Positions 8,804 to 19,974 of a DNA stretch of 64,000 bases are shown here, piece by piece. The DNA is from Aggregatibacter segnis ATCC 33393. GTDB lineage: Bacteria; Pseudomonadota; Gammaproteobacteria; Enterobacterales; Pasteurellaceae. The stretch spans positions 699,252 through 763,251 of the forward strand of contig NZ_GL622200.1 of assembly GCF_000185305.1 (NCBI RefSeq), in the 5' to 3' direction. Position 1 is the first letter of the stretch; every line of letters begins with the position of its first letter. A model generated the notes under the pieces. It saw only the letters and a list, made by a program, of their open reading frames with translations. It had not been told where the DNA came from and made no database searches. The translations under genes were made by a program, and so were the position numbers.

Positions 8804-10186
8804 CTAAATTGGATTAAATGCTTCAAGTGTCGGAAAACGTTTCACCAGTTTCAGCCATTCTGTTTTTTCAAGACGAATACTCAATAAAAACTCACCATAT
8901 TCACTGATTTCTTCTTTTTCCACGCAATTGAGTTCATACAGCGCATGACGAATTTTTCCTTCTGACGGTGAAAGTTGAAGTGGGAATTGGAGAATATAGT
9001 CTGTTAAACGAACACGAATAGCTTCCAATAAAAGTTCAAGGCCATCTGCAGAATTAGCCGAAATATAGACCGCACTTGGCTGGTGTTTTTCATCGTATTC
9101 GATGTGTGGCGTTACGTTTTCCAGTTGATCAATTTTGTTGTACACCAATAATCGTGGCACATCTTGTGCACCGATTTCTTCCAGCACTTGATTCACCGCC
9201 TCGATATTTTCTAATTTGCGGGGATCGGCGCAATCAACCACATGGAGCAATAATGCGGCTTCGGTGGTTTCCTGTAGGGTGGATTTGAAAGCAGAAATTA
9301 AATCGTGGGGCAAATCCCGTAGAAAGCCTACTGTGTCCGCCAAAATCGTTGTGCCGACATCTTTTAAACTGAGACGGCGTAATGTGGGATCGAGCGTAGC
9401 AAATAACTGATCCGCCGCATACACATTGGCAGCGGTCAATAAATTAAACAGGGTAGATTTTCCGGCATTGGTGTAACCCACTAAGGAAATGGTCGGGATA
9501 TCTGCTTTTTGGCGCGTTTGACGATTCTGATTACGTTGCTTGGCAACTTTTTCCAAGCGATTTTGTAACTGGTTGATACGCACTTTAATTAAACGGCGGT
9601 CGGTTTCCAGTTGAGTTTCACCGGGACCACGCAACCCCACCGCACCTTTTTGTTGATCTAACCCGGTTTTACGACGCACCAAACGTGTGGCGAGGTGTTT
9701 TAACTGGGCCAGTTCCACTTGTAATTTCCCTTCGTGAGAGCGGGCGCGTTGAGCGAAAATATCTAAAATTAAGCCGTTGCGATCCACCACGCGACAATCA
9801 CACAAGCTTTCTAGATTACGGGCTTGTGCAGGCGTTAACGTATGATTTACTAAAATTAAATCGGCTTGGTATTGTTTGACCGCATCGGCAATTTCTTCCG
9901 CTTTGCCTTGCCCAACAAAATACTTGGCTTGTGGCGAGCTGCGGCTACCGGTAATGACGGTGAGAATCTCTGCCTGGGCAGATTTGGCGAGGAGTTGAAA
10001 TTCGTTTAAATCATCTAAATTTTTCTGCCCATCAAAAAAACAGTGCACGATAATGGCATAGTTCAATGCGTGATGTTCATTTTTTTGGGGATTTTCAGAC
10101 GCAAAAAGTGCGGTGGAAATTTCTGCAGAATCCACCGCACTTTCAGTTAAACGTTGTTGAGTTAAATTACCGAGTAAATTAGCCAA
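8804..10186 (-). CDS. hflX: HflX, ribosome-associated GTPase
   Basis: A 460-residue GTPase that splits stalled or hibernating ribosomes. The N-terminal nucleotide-binding region includes [20 protein letters not shown], followed by a glycine-rich segment [17 protein letters not shown] and the G domain with G1 GYTNAGKS at 237-244, G3 DTVGF and G4 NKID. The frame as given begins with TTG at 10186, and no in-frame ATG was seen further in; about 40 residues precede the region that aligns with other HflX proteins. The true start could be further downstream, for example TTG at 10066. It follows hfq by 15 bases, the usual hfq-hflX pairing. Confidence 0.88.
   Translation of the reverse strand: MANLLGNLTQQRLTESAVDSAEISTALFASENPQKNEHHALNYAIIVHCFFDGQKNLDDLNEFQLLAKSAQAEILTVITGSRSSPQAKYFVGQGKAEEIADAVKQYQADLILVNHTLTPAQARNLESLCDCRVVDRNGLILDIFAQRARSHEGKLQVELAQLKHLATRLVRRKTGLDQQKGAVGLRGPGETQLETDRRLIKVRINQLQNRLEKVAKQRNQNRQTRQKADIPTISLVGYTNAGKSTLFNLLTAANVYAADQLFATLDPTLRRLSLKDVGTTILADTVGFLRDLPHDLISAFKSTLQETTEAALLLHVVDCADPRKLENIEAVNQVLEEIGAQDVPRLLVYNKIDQLENVTPHIEYDEKHQPSAVYISANSADGLELLLEAIRVRLTDYILQFPLQLSPSEGKIRHALYELNCVEKEEISEYGEFLLSIRLEKTEWLKLVKRFPTLEAFNPI
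10105..10143 (-). terminator. Terminator-like hairpin of two inverted uptake signals at the hflX 5' end
   Basis: Read on the minus strand, AAAGTGCGGTGGA (10131-10143) pairs perfectly over 13 bp with TCCACCGCACTTT (10105-10117), with a 13-base loop and then five T. It lies inside the annotated first 30 codons of hflX, where it encodes SAVD and TALF, and downstream of hfq. It could act as a partial terminator or attenuator between hfq and hflX. Confidence 0.45.
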
Positions 10187-10200
10187 TATTTTCCGCTTTG

Positions 10201-10497
10201 TTATTCTGCTTGAGCATCAATATTGTTTTCTACAGAAGGAGTTTCCTGTTGTTGTACTTGGTGTTGTTGCTGTTGGTTCGCATTGTGATGCGCGACAGAA
10301 CGTGCTGGAACAACAGTTGAAATTGCGTGTTTATAAACCATTTGATTTACGGTGTTTTTCAACAAAATCACGAATTGGTCAAACGATTCGATTTGCCCTT
10401 GTAATTTGATACCGTTTACTAAATAGATTGAAACGGGAATGCGTTCACGACGTAGTGCATTCAAGTAAGGATCTTGTAGAGATTGTCCTTTTGCCAT
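10201..10497 (-). CDS. hfq: Hfq, RNA chaperone
   Basis: A 98-residue Sm-like protein beginning [19 protein letters not shown]. The Sm1 motif covers [20 protein letters not shown], and the Sm2 motif includes [10 protein letters not shown] with the RNA-binding YKH residues. The C-terminal tail is short and rich in Q, H and N. As a hexamer Hfq helps small RNAs pair with messages and affects RNA decay. It sits upstream of hflX on the same strand; the ATG is preceded by a GAAGGAAAG ribosome site. Its presence supports small-RNA regulation in this organism. Confidence 0.96.
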   Translation of the reverse strand: MAKGQSLQDPYLNALRRERIPVSIYLVNGIKLQGQIESFDQFVILLKNTVNQMVYKHAISTVVPARSVAHHNANQQQQHQVQQQETPSVENNIDAQAE

Positions 10498-10613
10498 TTT
10501 TCTTTCCTTCTTTTTGTAAAAGATGATGAATTAAAACAATACAGCAAGCTGTATGCCTCCGCGAATCAATATAGCAACAATTATATTGAAAGTCACTAGG
10601 CGCAATCTGTGTT

Positions 10614-11558
10614 TTACGCTTTCGTTGAAACCGAGGTTAATACTTTTTCAAGGGCTTGAGCCGGTTGCAAACTATCCAACCATTGAATCGGTGATGTCCA
10701 ACCACGTAGCCAAGTGATTTGGCGTTTTGCTAATTGGCGGGTGGCGCAGATACCACGAAAAACCATCTCATCGTGGTCATAATCACCGCGTAAATATTCC
10801 CACATTTGGCGATAACCCACACAGCGAATAGACGGCAGGTTCTCGTTTAAGTCGGGACGACGGTACAATTTTTCGACCTCTTGCTGAAAACCAAGTTCAA
10901 TCATTTTGTGAAAACGCTGCTCAATTCGAAGATGTAAGACCTCTCGTTGTTCCGGTGCAATCGCAAATTGCAGAATGTCATACGGCAAGGCTTCGCCTTT
11001 TTGTGCTGTTAATTGCGTTAAGGTCTTACCAGTTAAATAAAAGACTTCTAATGCGCGGTTAATCCGCTGCGAGTCATTCGGGTTAATACGTTGTGCTGAA
11101 ATCGGATCGATTTTACTGAGTTCTTGATGTAATCCACCCCAACCGATAAGTGCTGCTTTTGCCTCAATTTCCGACCGCACTTTGTCGTCTGCGGAGGGGA
11201 GGGGCGACAGACCTTCCAATAAGGCTTTGTAATACAACATTGTGCCGCCCACCAATAAGGGAATTTTGCCTTGTGCGCTAATCTCTTGCATTTCGCGTAA
11301 AGAATCTGTGCGGAAATTCGCCGCAGAATAACTTTCCGCCGGATCGCAAATATCAATTAAGCGATGAGGTGCCAGTGCCAGTTCGGCTTTTGAGGGTTTC
11401 GCCGTGCCAATGTCCATGCCGCGATAAATCAGGGCAGAATCGACGCTGATAACTTCCACGGGAAGCTGTTGGTGCAACTGGATCGCCAAATCCGTTTTAC
11501 CGGAAGCGGTTGGCCCCATTAAAAAAATCGCTAAAGGTTTGTGTTCTGAATGCTGCAT
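10614..11558 (-). CDS. miaA: MiaA, tRNA dimethylallyltransferase
   Basis: A 314-residue enzyme that adds a dimethylallyl group to A37 of tRNAs reading codons that begin with U. The P-loop [11 protein letters not shown] lies near residues 15-25, the [16 protein letters not shown] segment near 40-55 and the substrate loop [18 protein letters not shown] near 103-120. A tRNA-binding region follows. It begins 2 bases after the mutL stop codon on the same strand, in the conserved amiB-mutL-miaA-hfq order. Length is normal. Confidence 0.95.
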   Translation of the reverse strand: MQHSEHKPLAIFLMGPTASGKTDLAIQLHQQLPVEVISVDSALIYRGMDIGTAKPSKAELALAPHRLIDICDPAESYSAANFRTDSLREMQEISAQGKIPLLVGGTMLYYKALLEGLSPLPSADDKVRSEIEAKAALIGWGGLHQELSKIDPISAQRINPNDSQRINRALEVFYLTGKTLTQLTAQKGEALPYDILQFAIAPEQREVLHLRIEQRFHKMIELGFQQEVEKLYRRPDLNENLPSIRCVGYRQMWEYLRGDYDHDEMVFRGICATRQLAKRQITWLRGWTSPIQWLDSLQPAQALEKVLTSVSTKA

Positions 11559-11560
11559 AG

Positions 11561-13411
11561 TTAGCGGGTTAATTGAGTTAAATAAGGCTGCCAGTCAATT
11601 TCGACGAGTAAATCTAACAGGCGAATTTGCTTCTGTTTCGCGAGTAACTGTTCTGTTTCGGTGAGTAAATTTACCGCATCGGCAAGCACGGTGATTGGCG
11701 GGGAGGCTAAAGGTGCCAAAAGTGCGGTCAAAAATTCAGGTAAATTTTCGAAAGATTGATCTAATAACGACACAATCATGTGTTGTAAGTTTTGTTGGCG
11801 CAAATGTGCCGATACTTTTTGTAACGTAATTTTATGTTGCGCTGCTTCTTCCATAAAAACAAAGCCGACTTGCTCGAAATAGGTTTTTTGTTGAAGCCAT
11901 GCCTGCCATTGCGCATCTGATAAACGGAAAATAATCGGAATCAACAATGGTTGAGAGGTTGGTAACAAAGTTAAATTCAGCGTTTGTTTGAGTTGTTGCA
12001 AACGCGCAAGCGAGAGCAAATAAAAACGTTGTTCTTGCTGTAACAACAAGGCTTCATGTTGAATTAATGCAAGGGCGTGCAAGAAATTGGTATTTGGTTT
12101 TTTGACTTCGGTTACGTTGCTTTGCACGAGTTTTTCCGAAGACGTCCACAATGCGTTATGCGCCTCGAGTACCTTCGGTGTTATCGGCTCACGAGGGGAC
12201 GAACCACCATAAAAGTGCGGTGGATTTTTTTGCTGTTTTGGCTGTTCGTGATATCGGTTTTCCGAGTAGGCATTCGCAGAATAAACTGTTGTCGGTTGGG
12301 CAAATATATTTTGTCCCGCAGCCGAGCGATTAGGTTTTGTCTGTGTGGAAACTTCCCATACACCGGCAGGTTCTTCCACGCCACATTCTGTTGGCGGTGT
12401 ATTCAACGGTATTGGCTCGGAGGCTAATGCATTGCTGATGCCTTGGGTGATGAAATCATGTACCAAACGAGATTGCTGGAAACGCACTTCATGTTTGGTA
12501 GGATGTACGTTCACATCAATATCATTTGGATTAAGATCAATAAACAGCACAAAAGCAGGGTACTGCTCGTTGGTTAAATAGTCGGCATAGGCTTGTCGAA
12601 TAGCGTGGGTAATGATTTTATCGCGCACCATTCGCCCATTTACATAACAATAATTTAAGTCATTTTGCGGACGATGAAAGTGGGGCATAGCTACCCAGCC
12701 GGACAAATGCAGATCATCGTGTTTCCAATCAATTTGCAACGCATTCTGAATAAAATCATCGCCACAAATCGCCGCAACACGTTTTAATTTTTGTTCATTC
12801 GTGACCGCACTTTTGTATTGGCGTAATACTTTGCCATTATGTGTGAGGGTAAAGTTGATATTAAATTTGGCTAATGCAATACGGCGAATGACTTCATCAA
12901 TATGAGAAAATTCGGTTTTCTCGGAACGTAAAAATTTGCGGCGGGCAGGGGTGTTAAAAAATAAATTTGCCACCTCAACCGTTGTCCCCACCGGATGGGA
13001 TGCGGGTTGAATGGTGGTTTCCATGTCGCGTCCTTGGGCATAGACCTGCCAAGCTTCGTTTTGTTCTGCAGTACGAGAGGTGAGGGTTAAACGAGAAACG
13101 GAACTGATACTGGCAAGAGCTTCGCCACGGAATCCCAAGCTTAAAATGGCTTCCAAATCGGCAAGATCAGCGATTTTACTGGTGGCATGACGGGCAAGCG
13201 CTAAAGCCAATTCTTCCTTGGCAATGCCAATGCCGTTGTCGCGAATCCGAATAAGGCTTGCGCCACCGTTTTCTATATCAATTTGAATTTTATCGGCACC
13301 GGCATCCAGGCTGTTTTCCACCAATTCTTTTACCACCGAAGCAGGGCGTTCTACCACTTCTCCGGCAGCAATTTGGTTGGCTAATTGTGGCGATAAAATA
13401 CGTATAGTCAT
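11561..13411 (-). CDS. mutL: MutL, DNA mismatch repair protein
   Basis: A 616-residue mismatch-repair ATPase. The N-terminal GHKL ATPase domain shows [20 protein letters not shown] (about 14-33), DNGIGI and GFRGEAL; the transducer region includes [11 protein letters not shown] near residue 305. A variable linker rich in N, P and S leads to the C-terminal dimerisation domain from about residue 430. No metal-binding endonuclease motif (DQHAxxER) is visible, consistent with a methyl-directed system. Its ATG overlaps the amiB stop by one base (TAATG). Confidence 0.95.
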   Translation of the reverse strand: MTIRILSPQLANQIAAGEVVERPASVVKELVENSLDAGADKIQIDIENGGASLIRIRDNGIGIAKEELALALARHATSKIADLADLEAILSLGFRGEALASISSVSRLTLTSRTAEQNEAWQVYAQGRDMETTIQPASHPVGTTVEVANLFFNTPARRKFLRSEKTEFSHIDEVIRRIALAKFNINFTLTHNGKVLRQYKSAVTNEQKLKRVAAICGDDFIQNALQIDWKHDDLHLSGWVAMPHFHRPQNDLNYCYVNGRMVRDKIITHAIRQAYADYLTNEQYPAFVLFIDLNPNDIDVNVHPTKHEVRFQQSRLVHDFITQGISNALASEPIPLNTPPTECGVEEPAGVWEVSTQTKPNRSAAGQNIFAQPTTVYSANAYSENRYHEQPKQQKNPPHFYGGSSPREPITPKVLEAHNALWTSSEKLVQSNVTEVKKPNTNFLHALALIQHEALLLQQEQRFYLLSLARLQQLKQTLNLTLLPTSQPLLIPIIFRLSDAQWQAWLQQKTYFEQVGFVFMEEAAQHKITLQKVSAHLRQQNLQHMIVSLLDQSFENLPEFLTALLAPLASPPITVLADAVNLLTETEQLLAKQKQIRLLDLLVEIDWQPYLTQLTR

Positions 13412-15000
13412 TATTTTTTCCCTGGATTATCGTCAAGCAGTTGGATTTTTTGTCCGCTTAACACTTTGCCATCTTTTAATTTAGGATTTAATTTCAACAG
13501 TTTATTCGGTGAAACTTTATATTCACGCGCGATGGAGTAAAGCGTTTCATTTTTTTGCACCGTATGGAATTTCGGTATCGCTTCTTTGACTTCCACCTTA
13601 TTTTTACTTTGCTCTTTCGGCTTAGTAGGGCTGTTATTGGATTTCTCTTGTTTTTTATTTTTTTCTGTAGCCTTAGTTTCTGCCGGTTTGGTTTCCTTGG
13701 CGTTTGGGGCGTTTGTTTTTGGTGTTTTCTCTGTTTTTACCGACTGAGTTGGTTTTGCTTCTTCTATTTTTGCATCTCCTGGAATTTTGAGGGTTTCACC
13801 CACCAAGAGTTCTTTTCGCTTGAGTTTATTGAGCGTAAGGATGTCAGCAGAGGAAACTTTATATTTTAGGGCTAATTTACCTAAGGATTCGCCTCGTTTT
13901 ACGCTGTGACGAATGCCACTATCTTTAATGTCGACAGATTTAATCTCTTGGGGTTTTTCCTGAGAAACTTGTGTTTGACTCTCTTTTTCTTCAACGTTTT
14001 CCTTGACGTTATTTTTGCCGTTACTTGGAATTTTAATGGTTTCGCCGATTCGTAATTCTTTGTGTTTTAATTTATTCAAAGCAAGAATGTCCGCTGCTTT
14101 TACGCCGTATTTGGCGGCAAGTTTTGTTAGACTTTCCCCAGATTTTACGGTGTGGCGTAAGGCGCTATCGTTTGTCTCAAGTGCGGTAGATTTTTCATCT
14201 GTTTTTGCCGTGGCAATTTTAGGTTCGTCTTTATAGTTTTTACGGCGGTATTCCACTAGACCGTTGTAAATGACTTGGGCGATTTTTTTACGGTATGCCG
14301 GCGTACTTAATTTAAGCTCTTCTTCTTGATTCGATAGAAAACCGGTTTCTACCAAAATGGAGGGAATATCCGGTGAGCGCAAAACACCAAGGCTGGCATG
14401 ACGTGGTGTTGGACGGCTTAAAGAGGCAATTTGGGAAAAATGGCGTAAAACGATATTGCCCAATTCATATCCTACGCGTTGGCTATGACCAAATTGTAAA
14501 TCCAATACGGTTTGATCTAAGTATTTTTCATTATGTGAAGCAAGCACGTTACCGGCACCGCCGAGTAATTCCGAGCGTTTTTCATGATCTTCCAGCCATT
14601 GCCCCATTTCATCATTGGCGCGGCGATTGGAGAGAACCCACACAGAAGCGCCGCGTAAATTCGGGGTTTCGGAGGAATCGGCATGGATGGAAACTAAATA
14701 GTTGGCTTTATATTTGCGGGCGATTTCTGAACGCTGTGGCACGGAAATAAAATAATCGCCGTTACGGGTAAGTACTGCACGGAAGTGAGGATCTTTATCC
14801 AGTAACGCTTTCAATTCTTTGGCGATGGAAAGTGTGACATTTTTTTCATAAATTTTGAGATTGTGTCCGATTGCGCCGGGGTCTTTTCCGCCATGGCCCG
14901 GGTCGATCGCTATCGTCCAAGTATTATTTGCAAACGCCGAGAGTGCAAAAAAGAAAAGGCTGTTAATCAAAAGAAATCTAAACATCGTTTTGGGTTTCAT
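13411..15000 (-). CDS. amiB: AmiB-type N-acetylmuramoyl-L-alanine amidase with three LysM repeats
   Basis: A 529-residue periplasmic amidase that cuts the peptide from glycan strands during daughter-cell separation. After a signal peptide (residues 1-24, ending AFA) comes the amidase_3 domain with [16 protein letters not shown] and VETGFLSN, which carry the zinc ligands and catalytic glutamate. The C-terminal half holds three LysM repeats near residues 282-325, 364-407 and 478-521, joined by lysine- and threonine-rich linkers. Enterobacterial AmiB often has one LysM, so three is towards the long end. It lies between tsaE and mutL, as in Haemophilus. Confidence 0.93.
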   Translation of the reverse strand: MKPKTMFRFLLINSLFFFALSAFANNTWTIAIDPGHGGKDPGAIGHNLKIYEKNVTLSIAKELKALLDKDPHFRAVLTRNGDYFISVPQRSEIARKYKANYLVSIHADSSETPNLRGASVWVLSNRRANDEMGQWLEDHEKRSELLGGAGNVLASHNEKYLDQTVLDLQFGHSQRVGYELGNIVLRHFSQIASLSRPTPRHASLGVLRSPDIPSILVETGFLSNQEEELKLSTPAYRKKIAQVIYNGLVEYRRKNYKDEPKIATAKTDEKSTALETNDSALRHTVKSGESLTKLAAKYGVKAADILALNKLKHKELRIGETIKIPSNGKNNVKENVEEKESQTQVSQEKPQEIKSVDIKDSGIRHSVKRGESLGKLALKYKVSSADILTLNKLKRKELLVGETLKIPGDAKIEEAKPTQSVKTEKTPKTNAPNAKETKPAETKATEKNKKQEKSNNSPTKPKEQSKNKVEVKEAIPKFHTVQKNETLYSIAREYKVSPNKLLKLNPKLKDGKVLSGQKIQLLDDNPGKK

Positions 15001-15012
15001 TGTGATAAAAGG

Positions 15013-15489
15013 TTAATTCAGTTTTTCAATAATGTGTCGACCGGTTTCAGATTTAGCAATTAATTCAATATTGCGGGCATGTTTGGCGTAATGAATATTG
15101 ACGAGTAAATCCGGTGCAGAGAGCAAACCGACACCTTTTTCAGCCCACTCAATTAAACAAATTGTGTTTTCTGCGAAGTAATCTCGGATGCCCATAAATT
15201 CAAGTTCTTCCGGATCAGACAGGCGATATAAGTCAAAATGATAAATATTTTTTCCTGAAATTTTATATTCTTCCACGAGCGTATAAGTAGGGCTTTTTAC
15301 ATTGCCTTGATAACCCAACGCTTGAATCATGCCACGGCTTAGTGTGGTTTTTCCCGCACCGAGTTCTCCGTTTAGATAAAGTGTAATGCCTTTATGATTT
15401 GGCACTTGGCAAATGGCATCAATGAGTTTTTTGCCAAAATCACACATGGCATTTTCATCAGAAATATATTGAATTAATGTTTCAGTCAT
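15013..15489 (-). CDS. tsaE: TsaE, tRNA threonylcarbamoyladenosine synthesis ATPase
   Basis: A 158-residue P-loop protein with Walker A GELGAGKTT near residues 42-50 and the conserved YTLVEEY and HFDLYRL motifs. With TsaB and TsaD it completes the t6A modification at A37 of ANN-decoding tRNAs. It is the first gene of the tsaE-amiB-mutL-miaA-hfq-hflX run, 12 bases from amiB; tsaB is elsewhere in this window (46144). Length is typical. Confidence 0.94.
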   Translation of the reverse strand: MTETLIQYISDENAMCDFGKKLIDAICQVPNHKGITLYLNGELGAGKTTLSRGMIQALGYQGNVKSPTYTLVEEYKISGKNIYHFDLYRLSDPEELEFMGIRDYFAENTICLIEWAEKGVGLLSAPDLLVNIHYAKHARNIELIAKSETGRHIIEKLN

Positions 15490-15613
15490 CTTCTTCGCCG
15501 ATTGAAAAATAAGGCTGGATTGTACCGCACTTTGAGGGAATTATGTAGTTTTATGATTGCGTAACGTTGCCAAGAGTCATGGCGCAAATTTCATCATTAA
15601 AGTTGCGAACTAG

Positions 15614-15645
15614 GCAAAAAAAATCCCCCGCAAAAGCGAGGGATT
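15614..15645 (-). terminator. Intrinsic terminator of the tRNA-Gly pair
   Basis: On the minus strand a stem AATCCCTCGC / GCGGGGGATT with loop TTTT is followed by a T run. It lies 8 bases after the 3' end of the second transcribed tRNA-Gly. Confidence 0.75.
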
Positions 15646-15652
15646 GTGAATT

Positions 15653-15728
<76 letters not shown>

Positions 15729-15747
15729 AGAGATTTGATGTTGAGAA

Positions 15748-15823
<76 letters not shown>

Positions 15824-15921
15824 ATTCACATCAAATGAATGAGACGGCATTATACGAATATTTTTAGGCAGTGCAAGTATAAAATCATGAAAATGATGCG
15901 CTTGTTTATATATTCGTCGAT

Positions 15922-16470
15922 TTAGTCCATCTTTAAAAAATGTTCTCGATAGTAAGCGAGTTCTTTGATGGATTCGCGAATATCGTCTAAGGCCAAATGG
16001 GTGTTTTGTTTACTAAAGCCGTCCAGAATTTCCGGTTTCCAGCGGGCGGCTAATTCTTTTAATGTACTGACATCAAGGTGGCGATAGTGGAAGTAGTCTG
16101 CAAGCTCGGGCATATATTTAAAGAGAAAGCGTTTGTCTTGTGCCACACTGTTGCCACAAATCGGTGATACCCCTTTCGGCACGTATTTTTTGAGAAAATC
16201 TAAGGTTTGTAATTCGGCGGCGCGTTCGGTTAATTTGCTGTTTTTAACACGTTCAACCAGCCCATTGGCGGTGTGGGTTTTCACGCACCAGTCGCTCATT
16301 TTATTGAGTAATTCGTCAGATTGATGGATGGCTAAAACAGGGCCTTCGGCAAGAATATTTAAATTTTTATCGGTCACAATCGTCGCGATTTCAATAATGC
16401 GTTCTTTTTCCGGATCTAAGCCTGTCATTTCAAGATCAATCCAGATCAGATTTTGTTTATCTAATGTCAT
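15922..16470 (-). CDS. orn: Oligoribonuclease
   Basis: A 182-residue 3'-5' exonuclease of the DEDDh family that degrades two- to five-nucleotide RNAs. Exo I motif [19 protein letters not shown] is near residues 11-29, Exo II includes [11 protein letters not shown], and Exo III H-x4-D is seen in [14 protein letters not shown]. It is divergent from rsgA, with 71 bases between the two start codons. Length and motifs are complete. Confidence 0.96.
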   Translation of the reverse strand: MTLDKQNLIWIDLEMTGLDPEKERIIEIATIVTDKNLNILAEGPVLAIHQSDELLNKMSDWCVKTHTANGLVERVKNSKLTERAAELQTLDFLKKYVPKGVSPICGNSVAQDKRFLFKYMPELADYFHYRHLDVSTLKELAARWKPEILDGFSKQNTHLALDDIRESIKELAYYREHFLKMD

Positions 16471-16541
16471 TATATAAGGTATCCTATGCGAAAATTTTCC
16501 TTATTCTAGCGAAAAACGCGAGAAAAAACGACCGCACTTAT

Positions 16542-17582
16542 ATGAGTAAACCTAAATTAACGCAAAATCAAAAACGCCGAATTCAGTCCAATAATCATAA
16601 GGTATTACATCGCCATCAGAAGAAAGACATTGATTGGCAGGATGAGATGTTGGGCGAGTCGCAGGATGGCTTGGTTGTTACACGCTATGCCCGTCATGCG
16701 GATGTAGAAAATGTGCAAGGCGAGATTTTTCGTTGTAACTTGCGTCGTACATTAGCGAGCGTTGTTGTAGGGGATCGCGTGATTTGGCGGCAAGGCAATG
16801 AACAATTGCAAGGGGTGAGTGGCGTAATTGAAGGGGTTCATGGGCGCAAAAATGAAATTTCCCGTCCGGATTATTATGATGGCATTAAAGTCATCGCTGC
16901 CAATATTGATCGTATTATTATCATTTCTTCCGTACTGCCAAGTTTGTCACTGAATATTATTGATCGTTATTTGGTGGTATGCGAAGAAGCCAACATTGAA
17001 CCAATTATTGTGTTGAATAAAGCCGATATGCTGACGGAAGAACAATGGCAAGACGTGGATTCACAGCTGAAAATTTATCGTGATATCGGCTATCAAACGT
17101 TGATGGTTTCAGCGCAAAATAAAAAAAATCTGGAAAAACTGACCGCACTTTTATCGGATGGCGTGTCTATTTTTGTAGGGCAATCCGGTGTGGGAAAATC
17201 CAGTTTGATTAATGCCGTTTTGCCGAATGTGGCGGCGCTGGTCGGGGAAATTAGTTCAACCTCGGGTCTTGGACAACACACCACGACCTCTTCTCGTTTA
17301 TATCATTTACCGCAGGGTGGTAGTTTAATTGATTCACCGGGCATCCGTGAATTTGGTTTGTGGCATTTGGAAGATGAGCAGATTACAAAAGGTTATCGAG
17401 AATTCCAAACCGTGCTGGGCACCTGTAAGTTCCGTGATTGTAAGCATTTAAATGATCCCGGATGTGCCTTACGTCAGGCGGTAGAAGAAGGCAAGATCAG
17501 TGCTGTTCGCTATGAAAACTACCATCGCTTGTTGACCAGTAAAAAGGAAATGAAATCGCAGCGACATTTTTCTGCTGAATAA
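16542..17582 (+). CDS. rsgA: RsgA, ribosome small-subunit GTPase
   Basis: A 346-residue circularly permuted GTPase that helps mature the 30S subunit. An OB-fold region is followed by G4 NKAD, then G1 GQSGVGKSS and G3 DSPG. The C-terminal zinc site is seen in [14 protein letters not shown]. The ATG at 16542 ([13 protein letters not shown]) was preferred over an upstream in-frame start at 16464, because that one would overlap orn and lacks family-like sequence. A USS sits immediately before the chosen start. Confidence 0.95.
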   Translation: MSKPKLTQNQKRRIQSNNHKVLHRHQKKDIDWQDEMLGESQDGLVVTRYARHADVENVQGEIFRCNLRRTLASVVVGDRVIWRQGNEQLQGVSGVIEGVHGRKNEISRPDYYDGIKVIAANIDRIIIISSVLPSLSLNIIDRYLVVCEEANIEPIIVLNKADMLTEEQWQDVDSQLKIYRDIGYQTLMVSAQNKKNLEKLTALLSDGVSIFVGQSGVGKSSLINAVLPNVAALVGEISSTSGLGQHTTTSSRLYHLPQGGSLIDSPGIREFGLWHLEDEQITKGYREFQTVLGTCKFRDCKHLNDPGCALRQAVEEGKISAVRYENYHRLLTSKKEMKSQRHFSAE

Positions 17583-17654
17583 AGGTGGTTTACCATTTTT
17601 TAGGTATGACATGTTAACTTTTAGTTAATGAAATGACCGATTTTTCTTTTTTTT

Positions 17655-17716
17655 TGTGATCTAATTCAAATTTTAAGCCAAATCGCCTTGCGCATTCATT
17701 GTGTTCGTCTGATACT
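17655..17716 (+). promoter_or_regulatory. Putative CRP-activated promoter of ptsHI-crr
   Basis: A CRP-like box TGTGATCTAATTCAAA lies at 17655-17670 (TGTGA, six bases, TCAAA) and matches about 16 of 22 positions of the ideal site with its flanks. A -35 TTGCGC (17688-17693) and a -10 GATACT (17711-17716) are 17 bases apart. With a start near 17723 the box is centred at about -60.5, a class I position. The pts operon is CRP-controlled in enteric bacteria. Confidence 0.5.
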
Positions 17717-17788
17717 GCATCATATTTATTTTTATTATTTAAATAAATATTTAACGAATCCCATCCACTTTTTCCAGAGGAAAATCAT

Positions 17789-18046
17789 ATGTATTCAAAA
17801 GATGTTGAAATCACAGCACCTAACGGCTTGCATACTCGTCCGGCGGCACAATTTGTAAAAGAAGCAAAAGCATTTGCCGCAGATATTACAGTTACTTCTG
17901 CAGGAAAAAGTGCGAGTGCAAAAAGTTTATTTAAATTACAAACATTAGCCTTAACTCAAGGGACGGTGATTACGATTTCTGCTGAAGGTGAAGATGCGGA
18001 AAAAGCGGTTGAGCATCTTGTTGCATTAATTCCTACGTTAGAATAA
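17789..18046 (+). CDS. ptsH: HPr, phosphocarrier protein of the PTS
   Basis: An 85-residue HPr that passes phosphate from Enzyme I to sugar-specific EIIA proteins. The active-site histidine is His15 in [11 protein letters not shown]; the regulatory-serine region reads [13 protein letters not shown] near residues 45-57. A strong ribosome site, AGAGGAAAATCAT, precedes the ATG. It is the first gene of the ptsH-ptsI-crr operon; the CRP-like promoter upstream suggests control by carbon status. Confidence 0.97.
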   Translation: MYSKDVEITAPNGLHTRPAAQFVKEAKAFAADITVTSAGKSASAKSLFKLQTLALTQGTVITISAEGEDAEKAVEHLVALIPTLE

Positions 18047-18094
18047 TTCTGTCGCCATAATTTGCGTTCTTATGTTTTTAATAAAAGCATGGAG

Positions 18095-18120
18095 AGCCGT
18101 GAGTTATGGCTTTGTTTTAT
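18095..18120 (+). terminator. Weak attenuator-like hairpin between ptsH and ptsI
   Basis: AGCCGT (18095-18100) can pair with ATGGCT (18106-18111) around a GAGTT loop, followed by TTGTTTTATTT. The stem is only 6 bp with one G-T pair, so termination would be partial at most. It could lower ptsI relative to ptsH. Confidence 0.3.
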
Positions 18121-18183
18121 TTGTTCGGTGATTGATTTTTGTTCAATTTACATCAATGAATTTAGATAATAGAGAAGGTCATT

Positions 18184-19911
18184 ATGATTTCAGGAATTCC
18201 AGCCTCTCCCGGCATTGTTTTTGGTAAAGCGCTTGTCCTTAAAGAAGAAAAAATTGTTCTGGATACGCAAAAAATTAAAGAAAGCCAAATTGATGCCGAA
18301 ATCGCGCGTTTTTATGAAGGGCGCAGTGCGGCAGTTGAACAATTAAATTCAATTAAAGATCGTGCTTATGCTTCTTTAGGGGAAGAAAAAGCGGCGATTT
18401 TCGAAGGCCATTTAATGATTCTGGAAGATGAGGAGTTAGAGGAAGAAATTCTTGATTATCTTCGTTCAAATAAGGTGAATGCTGCCGTAGCTGCCAATGT
18501 AATTATTGATCAGCAAGTCGCCATGTTGTCTGAAATTGATGACGAATACCTAAAAGAACGTGCCGGCGATATTCGCGACATTGGCAATCGATTGATTAAA
18601 AATATTTTAGGTATGCACATTGTTGATTTAGGCGAAATTAATGAAGAAGCGATTTTAGTTGCCTATGATTTAACGCCGTCTGAAACGGCACAGCTAAATT
18701 TAGACAAAGTGTTAGGTTTTGTGACGGATATCGGCGGTCGCACATCACATACGTCCATTATGGCACGTTCTCTTGAGTTGCCTGCAATTGTAGGGACGAA
18801 CAATGTTACTGAGTTGGTGAACACAGGTGATTTCTTAATTCTTGATGCCTTAAATAATGCGGTTTACGTTAACCCTTCCCAAGACGAAATCCAGCGTCTA
18901 AAAACGTTACAAGCGAAGTTAGCAGAAGAAAAAGCCGAATTGGCAAAATTAAAAGATTTACCGGCATTGACGTTAGATGGACACCGCGTGGATGTGGTGG
19001 CCAATATTGGGACCATTCGCGATGTTGAAGGTGCCGAGCGTAACGGCGCAGAAGGCGTGGGTTTATATCGTACTGAATTCTTATTTATGGATCGCGATCA
19101 GCTACCAACCGAAGAAGAGCAATTTATTGCTTATAAAGAAGTAGTAGAAGCCATGAATGGTAACTTGGTGATATTGCGTACCATGGATATCGGTGGAGAT
19201 AAAGAATTACCGTATTTGAATTTGCCGAAAGAAATGAACCCATTCCTCGGTTGGCGTGCTATTCGTATTGCGTTGGATCGTCGTGAAATTTTAAATGCGC
19301 AATTAAGAGCGGTGTTACGGGCATCCGCTTACGGTCGATTAGCCGTTATGTTCCCGATGATCATTTCTGTGGAAGAAATTCGAGAACTTAAATCTGTGAT
19401 TGAAGAATTAAAAGTTGAATTACGTAATGAAGGCAAAGATTTTGATGAAAATATTCAAATCGGTGTTATGGTGGAAACCCCATCCGCTGCGGTGAATGCC
19501 AAATTCTTAGCAAAAGAGGTCGATTTCTTCAGTATTGGTACGAACGATTTAACCCAATATACGTTGGCTGTGGATCGTGGCAATGAACTCATTTCTCATT
19601 TGTATAACCCAATGAGTCCGTCTGTGCTGAATTTGATTAAACAAGTCATTGATGCGTCACATGCGGAAGGAAAATGGACCGGTATGTGCGGTGAATTGGC
19701 TGGTGATGAAAATGCCACGATCTTACTATTAGGTATGGGCTTGGATGAGTTTAGTATGAGTGCAATTTCTGTGCCACGCATTAAGAAATTAATTCGTAAC
19801 GTCAATTATCAAGATGCAAAACTCTTAGCTGAAAAAGCGTTACAGCAACCAACGGCAGCAGAAATTGAGCGCTTAGTTGCTGATTTTTTAGCAGAAAAAG
19901 CATTAAATTAG
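18184..19911 (+). CDS. ptsI: Enzyme I of the phosphotransferase system
   Basis: A 575-residue phosphoenolpyruvate-protein phosphotransferase. The N-terminal HPr-binding domain is followed by the phosphohistidine segment [20 protein letters not shown] (active His about residue 189). The C-terminal PEP-binding barrel includes [12 protein letters not shown], the [11 protein letters not shown] motif and the active cysteine in [10 protein letters not shown] near residue 502. It autophosphorylates from PEP and feeds HPr. It lies 137 bases after ptsH and 63 bases before crr on the same strand. Confidence 0.97.
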   Translation: MISGIPASPGIVFGKALVLKEEKIVLDTQKIKESQIDAEIARFYEGRSAAVEQLNSIKDRAYASLGEEKAAIFEGHLMILEDEELEEEILDYLRSNKVNAAVAANVIIDQQVAMLSEIDDEYLKERAGDIRDIGNRLIKNILGMHIVDLGEINEEAILVAYDLTPSETAQLNLDKVLGFVTDIGGRTSHTSIMARSLELPAIVGTNNVTELVNTGDFLILDALNNAVYVNPSQDEIQRLKTLQAKLAEEKAELAKLKDLPALTLDGHRVDVVANIGTIRDVEGAERNGAEGVGLYRTEFLFMDRDQLPTEEEQFIAYKEVVEAMNGNLVILRTMDIGGDKELPYLNLPKEMNPFLGWRAIRIALDRREILNAQLRAVLRASAYGRLAVMFPMIISVEEIRELKSVIEELKVELRNEGKDFDENIQIGVMVETPSAAVNAKFLAKEVDFFSIGTNDLTQYTLAVDRGNELISHLYNPMSPSVLNLIKQVIDASHAEGKWTGMCGELAGDENATILLLGMGLDEFSMSAISVPRIKKLIRNVNYQDAKLLAEKALQQPTAAEIERLVADFLAEKALN

Positions 19912-19974
19912 ATACAATTTTCGCTTTTTAAGCTAGAATACGACTAGATTTTAAACTTCAGGAGATGATAAAAA

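Noticed and set aside
12077-12427. 116-codon open frame opposite mutL
   Set aside because: It lies opposite the variable linker of mutL and has no start signal or conserved features.
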